From positions 1 to 14,807 of the forward strand of contig PJAB01001396.1 in assembly GCA_002887195.1 (NCBI GenBank): 14,807 nt of DNA, given 5' to 3'. The notes beneath the pieces were generated by a model. That model was not told where the DNA came from. It was given only the letters and a program-made list of their open reading frames with translations, and made no database searches. This DNA is from Chrysochromulina parva. Taxonomy: Eukaryota; Haptophyta; Prymnesiales; Chrysochromulinaceae. Shown one piece after another: positions 7,101-13,778 of the stretch. Each line of letters begins with the position of its first letter. The stretch's first letter is position 1. Both the position numbers and the translations under genes were made by a program.

Positions 7101-8590
7101 GCGTCTGCGTGCGACCGAGTGCGACTGAGTGTGACTGAGTGCGACTGAGTGTGACTGAGTGCGACGGATGGCAGGTGGGCATGGAGGAGCTCGCGGAGCA
7201 TTACGGCGTGCTTCACCTCATACGGACCGCTCGCCCCTCAACGCGTGCCCAAGACGACGCACATCTGGACTCTCGCTACATCGAGCAGGCGAGCAGCCGC
7301 TGAGTGCACCAGATTGGCCTCCGATAGGCCGCTGATTGGCCGCTGAGTGGCCTCTCAGTGCCCTCTGGTGGCCGACGCAAGCTCAACGGCTCGAGGAGCT
7401 GCATGAAAGTGCTCACCACGGCGCGCCCCCCCTCGCCCCCCTCCCCTCCCCCCTCCCCTCCCCCTTTCAGCGGCTCGAGGAGCTGCATGCCAACCAGCAG
7501 ACCGACGGGCGGCTGAGCGCAAGGTACCCAGCTGGCTCGCCCCTCGCCTATTGCCTTGCATGCAAGTGCCCACCACGGCGCTCCCGCCCCCTTCCCCACA
7601 GGTACCCAGCTGGCTCGCTCGTCTATTGGGTGCTATGGGACGTCTTTGCCTTCGTCTTCGGATGGGCAGTCACGCTGCCCTTCCTCCTGTGCGAGCTCAG
7701 CCGTGTGCATTCCTTCGACGACCTGCTGCTCGACTGGAGGCTGCGCTGCGCCCTCTACTTCTGCAAGGTGTGCTTGATGAGTTCCTGATGACCCTTGATG
7801 ACCCTTGATGACGGCTTCTGCAAGGTGCACACATCGCCCTCATCTATGTTTTCGCGCGGCATGCAAGTGCTCACCACGGCGCTCCACCGCCCCCCCACCA
7901 GGTGGTGATCGCCCTCATGTCGTTCCCGTTCCTCGTCTTCGCGCTGCCCCTCGTGCAGGACTGGGTGACACACGTGAAGCCGACCGGCTATGACCGGAGT
8001 GGCAAGTACGGAGATTGAGATTGAGATTGAGATTGGGATTGGGATTGGGATTGAGATTGAGATTCACACGTGAAAAGCCGACCGGCTACGACCGGAGTGG
8101 CAAGTACGTGCCCAAGATGTGCGTCGCTCTGCATGCAAGCGCTCACCACGGCGCCTCGCCCCCTCCTATGGATCCTCACAGGTGCGTGCCCAAGATGAGC
8201 GTCGCTCAGATCAAGGCCAAGTTCCGCTTCCAGCAGACCGTGCGCAAGAAGCAGCAGCTGGCCAGCGCCGCCGGAGGCGTGCGTCCCTCGACGTGCTGCG
8301 GACTGCCGTGCGGACTTTGCGAGCGTGACGAAACTTGGTGGGACCGGATGCTCGGCATCGAGGTCTTGGACGGCGCGCACGACGTCGACGTTGACGGCGC
8401 CCATTGCGGCGCTCATGCTGGGCAGCAGGACGGCGTGGTGGACGAGGCACGCAAGGCGCGCGTCAAGCAGCTGCGCAAGGAGAGGCTGCCCGAGGCCACG
8501 CTGCTACCCATCGTGCATTCCAAAGAAGCCCACCTGGAGGGCAAGCTGCAGATCCATGGCGACCCCTCGTCCATGTACATGATGCTGTGA
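4196..8590 (+). CDS. Multi-pass membrane protein with EF-hand, 11 exons (function unknown)
   Basis: Exons: 4196-4869, 4966-5317, 5492-5719, 5954-6385, 6571-6680, 6758-6965, 7175-7288, 7471-7523, 7602-7767, 7902-8005, 8182-8590. Joined, they give 2,850 bases, exactly 949 codons plus TGA, and frame and phase agree at every junction. The N-terminal 185 residues are soluble and mostly helical. Hydrophobic segments lie near residues 188-217, 240-257, 293-318, 351-375, 388-408, 419-445, 533-560, 729-757 and 774-798, so about nine membrane passes. An Ala/Ser/Thr-rich stretch (about 451-478) and three N-glycosylation sequons (NSS, NAS, NAS, near 491-501) lie in the loop before the 533-560 segment. 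A textbook EF-hand loop, DADAEGSISRSE (584-595), and a weaker one, KKNADGRVGMEE (662-673, Lys in place of the first Asp), suggest Ca2+ sensing between two membrane blocks. The tail has a Cys-rich patch and ends SSMYMML. The FDEYGLIEFIV stretch recalls uncharacterised protist membrane proteins, from memory only. A channel or transporter role is a guess. Confidence 0.78.
4870..4965 (+). other. Intron 1 (GT-AG, 96 bp)
   Basis: Donor GA|GTACGTGG and acceptor AATCAG|GTACGG join FDE to YGLIEF in phase. The intron start and the downstream exon start share GTACG, as a short target duplication would leave. It contains about four imperfect 10-bp CTGATGACCT units and CTAAT just before the acceptor, a candidate branch point. 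Confidence 0.75.
5325..5380 (+). repeat. 9-bp minisatellite GATTCGTCA in intron 2
   Basis: Five perfect tandem units, then a two-base break and a sixth unit. It lies between two copies of the exon 2 end. Confidence 0.92.
5440..5491 (+). mobile_element. Introner-like element, copy in intron 2
   Basis: Starts GCATGCAA, contains GTGCTCACCACGGCGC, then a C-rich tract ending CCCACAG at the splice site. Flanking 28-bp direct copies (5412-5439 and 5492-5519, one mismatch) resemble a target duplication. Confidence 0.75.
5720..5953 (+). other. Intron 3 (GT-AG, 234 bp, mostly minisatellite)
   Basis: Donor AAG|GTAAGG and acceptor GGCGCAG|GTC join TPAK to VCLGF in phase. Apart from 24 bases after the donor and the last 12 bases, the intron is an 11-bp tandem array. 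It has no introner core. Confidence 0.82.
5744..5941 (+). repeat. 11-bp minisatellite CTGATGACYYT, 18 units
   Basis: Eighteen uninterrupted 11-bp units. The first five end in TTT, and later ones alternate between CTT and CCT endings, with two CTGAAG variants. Each unit holds a CTGAT or CTGAA motif; a CTAAT follows the last unit, 12 bases before the exon. Confidence 0.95.
6386..6570 (+). other. Intron 4 (GT-AG, 185 bp)
   Basis: Donor CAG|GTGAGC is near-ideal. The acceptor ATGGGCAG|CGC keeps phase and leads into the EF-hand exon (RVASRRDEVAVISL). A later AG at 6587 is out of phase. The 3' part contains GCATGC (6545-6550), possibly a decayed introner start, but no CACCACGGCGC. Confidence 0.7.
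6413..6510 (+). repeat. 11-bp minisatellite TGATTGCTGTW in intron 4
   Basis: Eight full 11-bp units plus one 10-bp unit. The last base changes in blocks (A in the first four, T in the next three, then G), as expected for stepwise expansion. Confidence 0.95.
6681..6757 (+). other. Intron 5 (GT-AG, 77 bp)
   Basis: Donor CAA|GTAAGG, acceptor CCCGCAG|GTTC; joins RTK to FFAYF in phase two. It interrupts the gene just after the EF-hand loop and consists largely of one introner copy. Confidence 0.8.
6718..6757 (+). mobile_element. Introner-like element, copy in intron 5
   Basis: GCATGCACGCGCTCACCACC followed by GCGC, a C-rich tract and CCGCAG at the splice site. One mismatch to the core, and no clear flanking duplication, so it may be an older copy. 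Confidence 0.68.
6981..7050 (+). repeat. 11-bp minisatellite CTRATGACCTT in intron 6
   Basis: Six units plus a CTAA remnant, of the same type as the array in intron 3 but mostly CTAAT, the classic branch-point core. It is bracketed by 22-bp direct repeats. Confidence 0.93.
7111..7160 (+). repeat. 10-bp minisatellite GYGACTGAGT in intron 6
   Basis: Five 10-bp units alternate GCGAC and GTGAC starts, a 20-bp higher-order pattern, close to the acceptor. It is distinct from the 11-bp array in the same intron. Confidence 0.9.
7289..7470 (+). other. Intron 7 (GC-AG, 182 bp)
   Basis: The only phase-preserving donor before the in-frame TGA is GAGCAG|GCGAGC, a GC-type donor with good flanks. The acceptor is CTTTCAG|CGG, joining SRYIEQ to RLEELHA. 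A degenerate GGCC/CTGATTGGCC array (about 7313-7372) precedes the introner copy. Confidence 0.65.
7401..7470 (+). mobile_element. Introner-like element, copy in intron 7
   Basis: GCATGAAAGTGCTCACCAC then GGCGC, a long C/T tract and CTTTCAG. An 18-bp perfect direct repeat, CGGCTCGAGGAGCTGCAT, flanks it at 7387-7404 and 7471-7488. The downstream copy is exon 8 coding sequence. Confidence 0.82.
7524..7601 (+). other. Intron 8 (GT-AG, 78 bp) with exon-derived donor
   Basis: Donor CAAG|GTACCCAGC, acceptor CCACAG|GTACCCAGC. The first 16 bases of the intron (7524-7539) equal the first 16 of exon 9 (7602-7617). Duplication of an AGGT-containing exon sequence thus supplied the donor. This is the simplest example here of an introner plus target duplication. 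Confidence 0.85.
7558..7601 (+). mobile_element. Introner-like element, copy in intron 8
   Basis: GCATGCAAGTGCCCACCACG then GCGC, a C-rich tract and CCCCACAG. One mismatch to the core. Confidence 0.82.
7768..7901 (+). other. Intron 9 (GT-AG, 134 bp, composite)
   Basis: Donor AAG|GTGTGC, acceptor CCACCAG|GTGGTG; joins LYFCK to VVIALM. Inside, 7815-7850 is a diverged copy of the exon 9/exon 10 junction (CTTCTGCAAGGTG, then ATCGCCCTCAT). It lies between a short CTTGATGACC array (about 7784-7813) and the introner. Confidence 0.78.
7859..7901 (+). mobile_element. Introner-like element, copy in intron 9
   Basis: GCATGCAAGTGCTCACCACG then GCGC, a C-rich tract and CCCACCAG. It matches the core exactly. 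Confidence 0.82.
8011..8064 (+). repeat. 6-bp tandem repeat GRGATT, nine units, in intron 10
   Basis: Four GAGATT, three GGGATT and two GAGATT units, placed exactly between two copies of exon-derived sequence. Confidence 0.95.
8131..8181 (+). mobile_element. Introner-like element, copy in intron 10
   Basis: GCATGCAAGCGCTCACCACG then GCGC, a C-rich tract and CCTCACAG. GTGCCCAAGATG, any base, GCGTCGCT is repeated on both sides (from about 8108 and from about 8186). Confidence 0.82.
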
Positions 8591-8708
8591 ACGCCGACGT
8601 GCGGCACGAGTGGGCGTTATTGGGGGAGAGTTTCACAGCCAATTCACAGCCCATTCACACCCATCACAAAATTTTCGTCGGAGGTTGGGCCGCTATCCCG
8701 CCACAGCT
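8591..8708 (+). promoter_or_regulatory. Short intergenic spacer / 5' leader with 11-bp repeat
   Basis: Only 118 bp separate the membrane-protein stop from the next ATG, so it must carry a 3' end and probably a 5' leader. It holds three 11-bp units (8632-8664) of the type TTCACAGCCMA, and an AAAATTTT patch at about 8668-8675. No recognisable promoter element is visible. Confidence 0.45.
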
Positions 8709-9545
8709 ATGCCTTCGCCAATGGTCCAGCCCTCGCCACGCCAGCCGCTCTCTGCTCGCCAGGATGCCCTTCAACAGCGGCCCTTGGAGGCTAAGGACTT
8801 TATGCAAGCAGCCCTCGCCACGCAGGCCGTGAGCGACTCCGTCAAGGCGCTCATGGACCTGGCCTCCAAGTACGACGAGGAGCCATCGCCGTCGCAGCTG
8901 CAGAATAGCCGGCCTCGCGGCGGCCGTGCTGCATCTCCGACGCCGCAGCGACCGCCGGCGGCGCCGCAGCAGCCGCAGCGACCTCCGGCGGTGCCGCAGC
9001 AGGAAGAAGCGTGGCGACGGCACCGTGAGTACAAGGCGTCTCCGCAGCGCTCGACGCCGCGGGAGCTGTCTCCCGGTGCCGCAGCCTTCCGGGACGCGGC
9101 GCGTGCGAGACAGCCATCGTCGGTGCAGCCTTCGCTCCGCGGCTCGCCCTCTGTGCTGCCGCCTCCATCGTCCTCAGCGCACTCGATAACCGCTCCGCTG
9201 CCGCAAGCGCCGCCACATGCACCGTCGCAAGCGCCGTCGGTGGTTGCCGCGCGCTCGATGCCGCCGCCGCCGCCACCACCCTCGTCAGCCGGGGCGACAC
9301 CCTCGGCCTCGTCGTCGACGGCGCTGCACAGCGGCGCCGGCGCGTGCGCCATCGCCGGCGGCGGTCCCGCCGCCCTGCCGCCTCGCTCCTCATCGCCCGG
9401 CCTGCCGCCTCGCTCCTCGTCGCCACGCGGGGAGAGGACCCCCTGGGCGCATGCAAGCGCTCACCACGGCGCCCAGGAGAGGACCCCCTGGGTGCCTGCT
9501 GCGCGCAACGTCGCGACGCCTCGGACGGCGTCGCCGCGTCGGCCG

Positions 9546-9577
<32 letters not shown>

Positions 9578-12481
9578 GGGCAGCGCGCCCGACGGCGCGA
9601 CCGCCTCGCCACGCAGCGTCGCGGCCAATTGCGTCATAGAGGGCGCGGGGCTCGCCGAAGCGACCATCCGCGTGCCTGCCAAGTTCACGATCCGTGCGTT
9701 CGACGTGCGCGGCGCGCCGAGCCGCACGGGCGGCGAGCGGTTTCGCGTCGTCTTCCGCGGGCGCTCCGCGCCGCAGTGGAGCTTACACGATGTGGGCGAT
9801 GGCACGTACGAAGTCACCTACACGGTGACCGTCTCTGGCGAGTACGAGCTGCTCGTGCTGCTCGATGGCGTCGCGCTCGCCGGCTCGCCGTTTCGGCTCG
9901 TCGTCAAGGCAGGCATCGCGTGCCCCTCCAGCTGCCTCGCGAGCGGCGCCGGGCTGCATGAGGCGAGGGCGGGCGAACGAGCCAAGATCAGCGTGCGTGC
10001 CGTCGATCTCAACGGCCAGATGAAGAGTGCGGGCGGCGACTTTTTTGTAGCGGCTCTGCACGGCCCGTTTGCACCCTCCGTGCCCGACGTGGCAGGGCTC
10101 ACCTTGCCCGCATCGCTCCGTCTGCGGCTGGGCGACCAGCGCAACGGTCACTACGTCGGTACTTACACGGTCACGGCGGCGGGCAGCTACATGCTGGAGC
10201 TTCTCGAAGAGACCACCGGCGCGCCTGTGCACGGCTCTCCGTTCCGGGTCGAGGTCCTGCCAGGGCCGCTACACCCACCCTCATGCCGCCTCACGCCTGC
10301 GCTCACCACGGCGCCGCCCTCGACGACCCCCGAGGCGCTCACCACGGCGCTCATCACGGCGGGAGAGCAGGCGAGCGTCGACGTGGCGCTTTTTGACGAG
10401 TTCGGCAACGCGCTGCCGCACGCGGCCGCACGCGGCTTGCGTGTGCGCTTCGCGACGCCCGAGATGGCGCCGCAACTGCGCGCCAAGCCGTTTCGCACTG
10501 ACCCGCCCTCGCCGCCCTACCCACGACAGCCGTGGTCTCCACTCAAGGGCAGTTCCGGAGCGCGGAGCGGCAGCGGCAGCCTCGCCAACGGCGGCAGCAG
10601 CGGCCTCACAGCGGCTTCACAGCGGCCTCACAGCGGCTTCACAGCGGACGGGATGGTACCGGTAAGCAGCGGCAGCTCGACGGACTTCACAGCGGCTTCA
10701 CAGCGCGACGAGGCGGCCGTTGAAGAGGCGGCCGGCGAGGCGGCGGCGCGGGACACGACCCTCGGCGTGCACGACTGCCGCCTGCTACCCCTCGAGCATG
10801 GTTCTGCCTCGAGCGCCGTCGCGGCCGGTGGCGTGAACAGCAGCTGCGTCAGCGGGATGGGGTTCAGCAGCGGCGGCGTCTTTGGCGCCGGCGCCGGCAC
10901 GTACAGCAGCTGCGTCAGCGGCTGCGACGGCGGCGGTGGCGGCGGCGGCGGCGGCGGCGGCGGTGCGAGCACTCGGCTTGTCTTCGTCCCCACCCACGCC
11001 GGCGAGCTGCGCGTGGTCATCCTCGACGGGAACGCGATGCTCGGGGGAGGTCCACTCACGTTCACAGTACGGGCCGGTGAGGTGCATCCTCCCAGCTGCC
11101 TGGTCCGCGGCGAGGGCGCGACGCATGCCGTCGCAGGTGAGCTCGCTCAACTGTCCGTGTTCGTGCGCGACCGCTTCGGCAACCCGGTGACGCATGAAGA
11201 TCGGCTGCCGATCGTAGCAGAGCTACGGGGCAAGCATCGCTCGCCTGTGCTGGCGCAGACGGTCGATCTGCGGACGGGGGAATATCAGCTGAGCTACACC
11301 GCGAAAGAGAGCGGCGAGCAGCCGTTGCATGTCTATATTAGGAAGGAGCCCATCGGCGGCTCGCCCTTCACAGTGCTCGTGCAAGCCGGCCGGGCGCTCG
11401 CCGCACAAAGCGAGGTGGACACGTCGAAGCTGCTCGGTTTGCGCGTGGGCGTGCCCGCTGCCTTTGTGGTCCACGCGTACGATCGACACAAGAATCGAGC
11501 GTGGCGCGGCGGCGAGCAGTTTGGGGCCGCGCTGCGTGGGCCCGACGGCCAACGCGTCGAGCTCAGCCTCACCGACCAGGGCGACGGCACGTACTCCGGC
11601 TCGATGGTCTGCCGTCAGGTGGGCATGCATCACCTCGAGACCTTTCTTGAACAAACGCCGCTTGGGGTCTCTCCGCATGCGATCTTGTGTGAGTCGGGGC
11701 CGCCGCGCGCGCGCTGCTCGGTCGCGCGTGCCAACTTTCTGCGCCGCGCCGACGGCGCGCTCACGGAGGGGTGCGCCGACGCCGACGGCGACGGCGAGGG
11801 CGACAACGTGGTTGCGCCGGGCGGCGCGTCGGCCGCCTCAGGTGGCGCGGTGCCGAGTCACGAGGGGGGAGCGTCACAGCCTCCACGTGTGCTCGTGGCA
11901 GGGGAGGAGGCGATGATCAGCCTCGCCTCCATGGACGCGAGCGGCAATGCCGCGCTCAGCGAGCCTGCCGACTGGCTCGTGCGCCTCTCGCCGTTGCGCT
12001 CGACCTCTGGCACCTCGGAGGTGGTGGCGCGCGTCCGCCGCAGCGCCGACCGACGCACCTGTGCAGCCGTGCTGAGCCTGGCTGCGGCGGGAGAGTACTC
12101 GTGCTCCGTGTTCCTGCGGGGCGAGCCGATCGACGGCTCGCCTTTCCTCTTGAACGTGCGCGCGGGACAAGTGGATGCTCGCCGCTCCGGGCTCGACGAC
12201 ACGCCGGGCAGCCTCCTCGACTGCTGCGCCGGCCAGGAAGGGCGCTTTGTGCTCGTGTGTCGCGACTCGTCGGGCAACCGCGTGGCTCAGGGCGGCGAGC
12301 GTGTCGCCGTGCAGCTGCGTTGCCTCGCGAATGGCCTCGCGCAGCGTGCCGCGGTCGTCGACCAGGGCGACGGGAGCTACTTGGTGCGCTATCGGCCCGA
12401 GGTCGCGTGTGAACACGAGGTGCATGCGTGGATCCTCCAACGGGCCACGCCCACGCCCGCCCAGGACGGCGCTGAGAGCGC

Positions 12482-12523
<42 letters not shown>

Positions 12524-13778
12524 CGGCAAGGAGGGGCGCGTGCGTTGGGCCGAGGAAGAGGGAACAGCCTTGCCCATGGGCGGCATGCCGTATAAACTCT
12601 GGGTGCTCCCTGGCCCCCTCTCGTGCGGCATGAGCGGCGAGCTGCCTGCCGAACGACGTGAGTACACCTTCGTCGCGGGCGAGGCCGGGATCCTCTCGCT
12701 GCAGCTGCGCGATGCTCTCGGCAACGCCCGTTCTCCGAGCGGCGAACACTTTGTAGCGACGCTCGAGCGACGGAGCCCAACGGGCGCAACGGGCGGCGGC
12801 GCGGCGGGCGCGGCGGCGGCGCTGGCCCCGGCGACCGCCGACTCGGCCGACTCGGAGATTGAATCTCGGGCCGACTCAGATCAGTCCAGCTTGGGCCTCC
12901 GGGCCGATCCGGAAGAGAGGCACGCGGCGAGTCTCGCCGAGGCGGTGCGCGAGGCGACGGCGGCGCCGAGGACCACGGATTACCATCCGCTGGCCACGCC
13001 CAAGGTGAGCACCAGCGAGGATGGGCAGCGACTGCGCGTCACCTTCACAGCCACGCGCGCCGAACAGCTGCTCCTCCACGTGGCCATGCGAAGCGCCGTC
13101 TCGGGCACCGACGGCAGCGAGGAGGTGCCCCTGAGGGGGTCGCCGTACACAGTGGACATTGTGCCCGGCGCAACGCTTCCCCGACGGTGCGAATCGTACG
13201 GCGAGGCGACGCACCGCGCGAGGGTGCGACAGCCGACGAGCTTCATCCTCGTCGCGCGCGACGCGCACGGGAACCGAAGGACGCACGGCGGCGATCACTT
13301 TCTGGTCTCGTTCCGTGGCCCGTGCAACCCTATTGGGCGCGTCTACGACCGCGGAGACGGCACGTACCGCGTCACGTGCACGTACGGCGTGAGCGGCCAC
13401 TGCAGCCTCGCAATCACGCTCCATCAGCAGCACGTGGCCGGCTCACCCTTCCGAATCATCGTTGACGGCCCCCTTCGACCGCCTCAAGCGCACCCAACTC
13501 ATGCCTCGATGGCGCCGCCCACGATGGCGCCGCCCATGGCCGACAACGACCAAGGTGGCCCACAGAAACGGCGTGCGCCGCCCACGGCGCCGGGCAGCAC
13601 CGCCACCGCCGGTGGCTCCGGAGCCGCGCCACGCGCCATCGTGGTCCATGACATTCGGGGCCGCGGCGCGGGCGGCGGCAATCGGCCGCTGAGCCCTCGA
13701 GGAGCGCCGGTAACCGTTAACAGCGCTGTCCGCGTCGGATTCCTCAGCAGTCCTAGCGTGAGCCCGCGGGAGCACTGA
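8709..13778 (+). CDS. Filamin-type immunoglobulin repeat protein (nine repeats)
   Basis: ATG 8709 (MPSPMVQPSPRQ) gives 1,689 residues in one uninterrupted frame; upstream in-frame sequence begins only with GTG. Residues 1-300 are Pro/Ser/Ala-rich and probably disordered, apart from a helical stretch KDFMQAALATQAVSDSVKAL. Nine filamin/ABP280 repeats follow, at about 307-402, 403-518, 519-790, 791-893, 894-996, 997-1153, 1154-1301, 1302-1487 and 1488-1586. Most show the hallmarks: VxAxDxxGN, GDGTYxVxYT, a GEYxLxVxLxG strand and a closing GSPFxxxVxxG. Repeats 3, 6, 7 and 8 are swollen by low-complexity inserts, including Gly runs of about 12 and 15. The tail (1587-1689) is Pro/Arg-rich. Filamin repeats act as protein-binding rods; no actin-binding CH pair, TRIM or NHL domain is seen, so the partner is unknown. 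Two regions related to the introners of the upstream gene are translated in frame (9431-9495 and about 10299-10361). Some inserts could be unrecognised introns. Confidence 0.82.
9431..9495 (+). mobile_element. Exonic, in-frame introner-like copy in the filamin gene
   Basis: GCATGCAAGCGCTCACCACG then GCGCCCAG (9449-9476) lies between 20-bp direct repeats (9431-9450 and 9476-9495, one mismatch). The repeat-to-repeat distance is 45 bp, so the frame is kept and it encodes HASAHHGAQ. It lacks the usual C-rich tract. Either it is translated or it is a very short intron. Confidence 0.7.
10299..10361 (+). repeat. Introner-core-related direct repeats in filamin repeat 3
   Basis: GCGCTCACCACGGCGC occurs at 10299-10314 and again at 10335-10350, followed by a variant (GCTCATCACGGCG). 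It is read as ALTTAP and ALTTAL in the third filamin repeat. The GCATGC start and terminal CAG of the intronic copies are absent. Confidence 0.75.
10603..10646 (+). repeat. 11-bp tandem repeat GCYTCACAGCG in coding sequence
   Basis: Four 11-bp units alternate CC and CT. As 11 is not a multiple of three, each unit is read in a different frame, giving LTAASQRPHSGFTA. Further copies follow at about 10684-10705. Confidence 0.92.
10837..10921 (+). repeat. 19-bp direct repeats 66 bp apart in filamin repeat 3
   Basis: ACAGCAGCTGCGTCAGCGG occurs at 10837-10855 and 10903-10921. The 66-bp offset keeps the frame, and both copies read SSCVSG. This is an insertion-with-duplication pattern like that around the introners, without the core. 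Confidence 0.8.
10929..10964 (+). repeat. GGC triplet run (polyglycine)
   Basis: Twelve Gly codons, nearly all GGC, end the low-complexity insert of filamin repeat 3. A second run of about 15 Gly codons lies at 12483-12527 in repeat 7. Confidence 0.9.

Larger units (their letters stand above)
6966..7174 (+). other. Intron 6 (GT-AG, 209 bp)
   Basis: Donor CGG|GTGGGAG, acceptor GATGGCAG|GTGGGC; joins DGR to VGMEE inside the second EF-hand-like loop. GGGCGGGTGGGAGCCCT plus five further bases occurs at the exon/intron border (6960-6981) and again at 7051-7072, after the 11-bp array. No introner core is present. Confidence 0.75.
8006..8181 (+). other. Intron 10 (GT-AG, 176 bp, composite)
   Basis: Donor GGCAA|GTACGGAG, acceptor CCTCACAG|GTGCGTGCCC; joins RSGK to CVPKMSVA in phase. 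It contains nine GAGATT/GGGATT units, then a 43-base copy (8065-8107) of the upstream exon end 7969-8010, then a copy of the exon 11 start, then an introner. Confidence 0.78.

Noticed and set aside
8610..8708. Extended N-terminus of the filamin protein
   Set aside because: The upstream frame begins with GTG, not ATG. The residues encoded come from the 11-bp leader repeat, and ATG 8709 is the first valid start.
11874..12789. Long antisense frames opposite the filamin gene
   Set aside because: They follow from about 70% GC and third-position bias. Their Arg/Ala-rich products show no domain, whereas the sense frame has clear filamin repeats.
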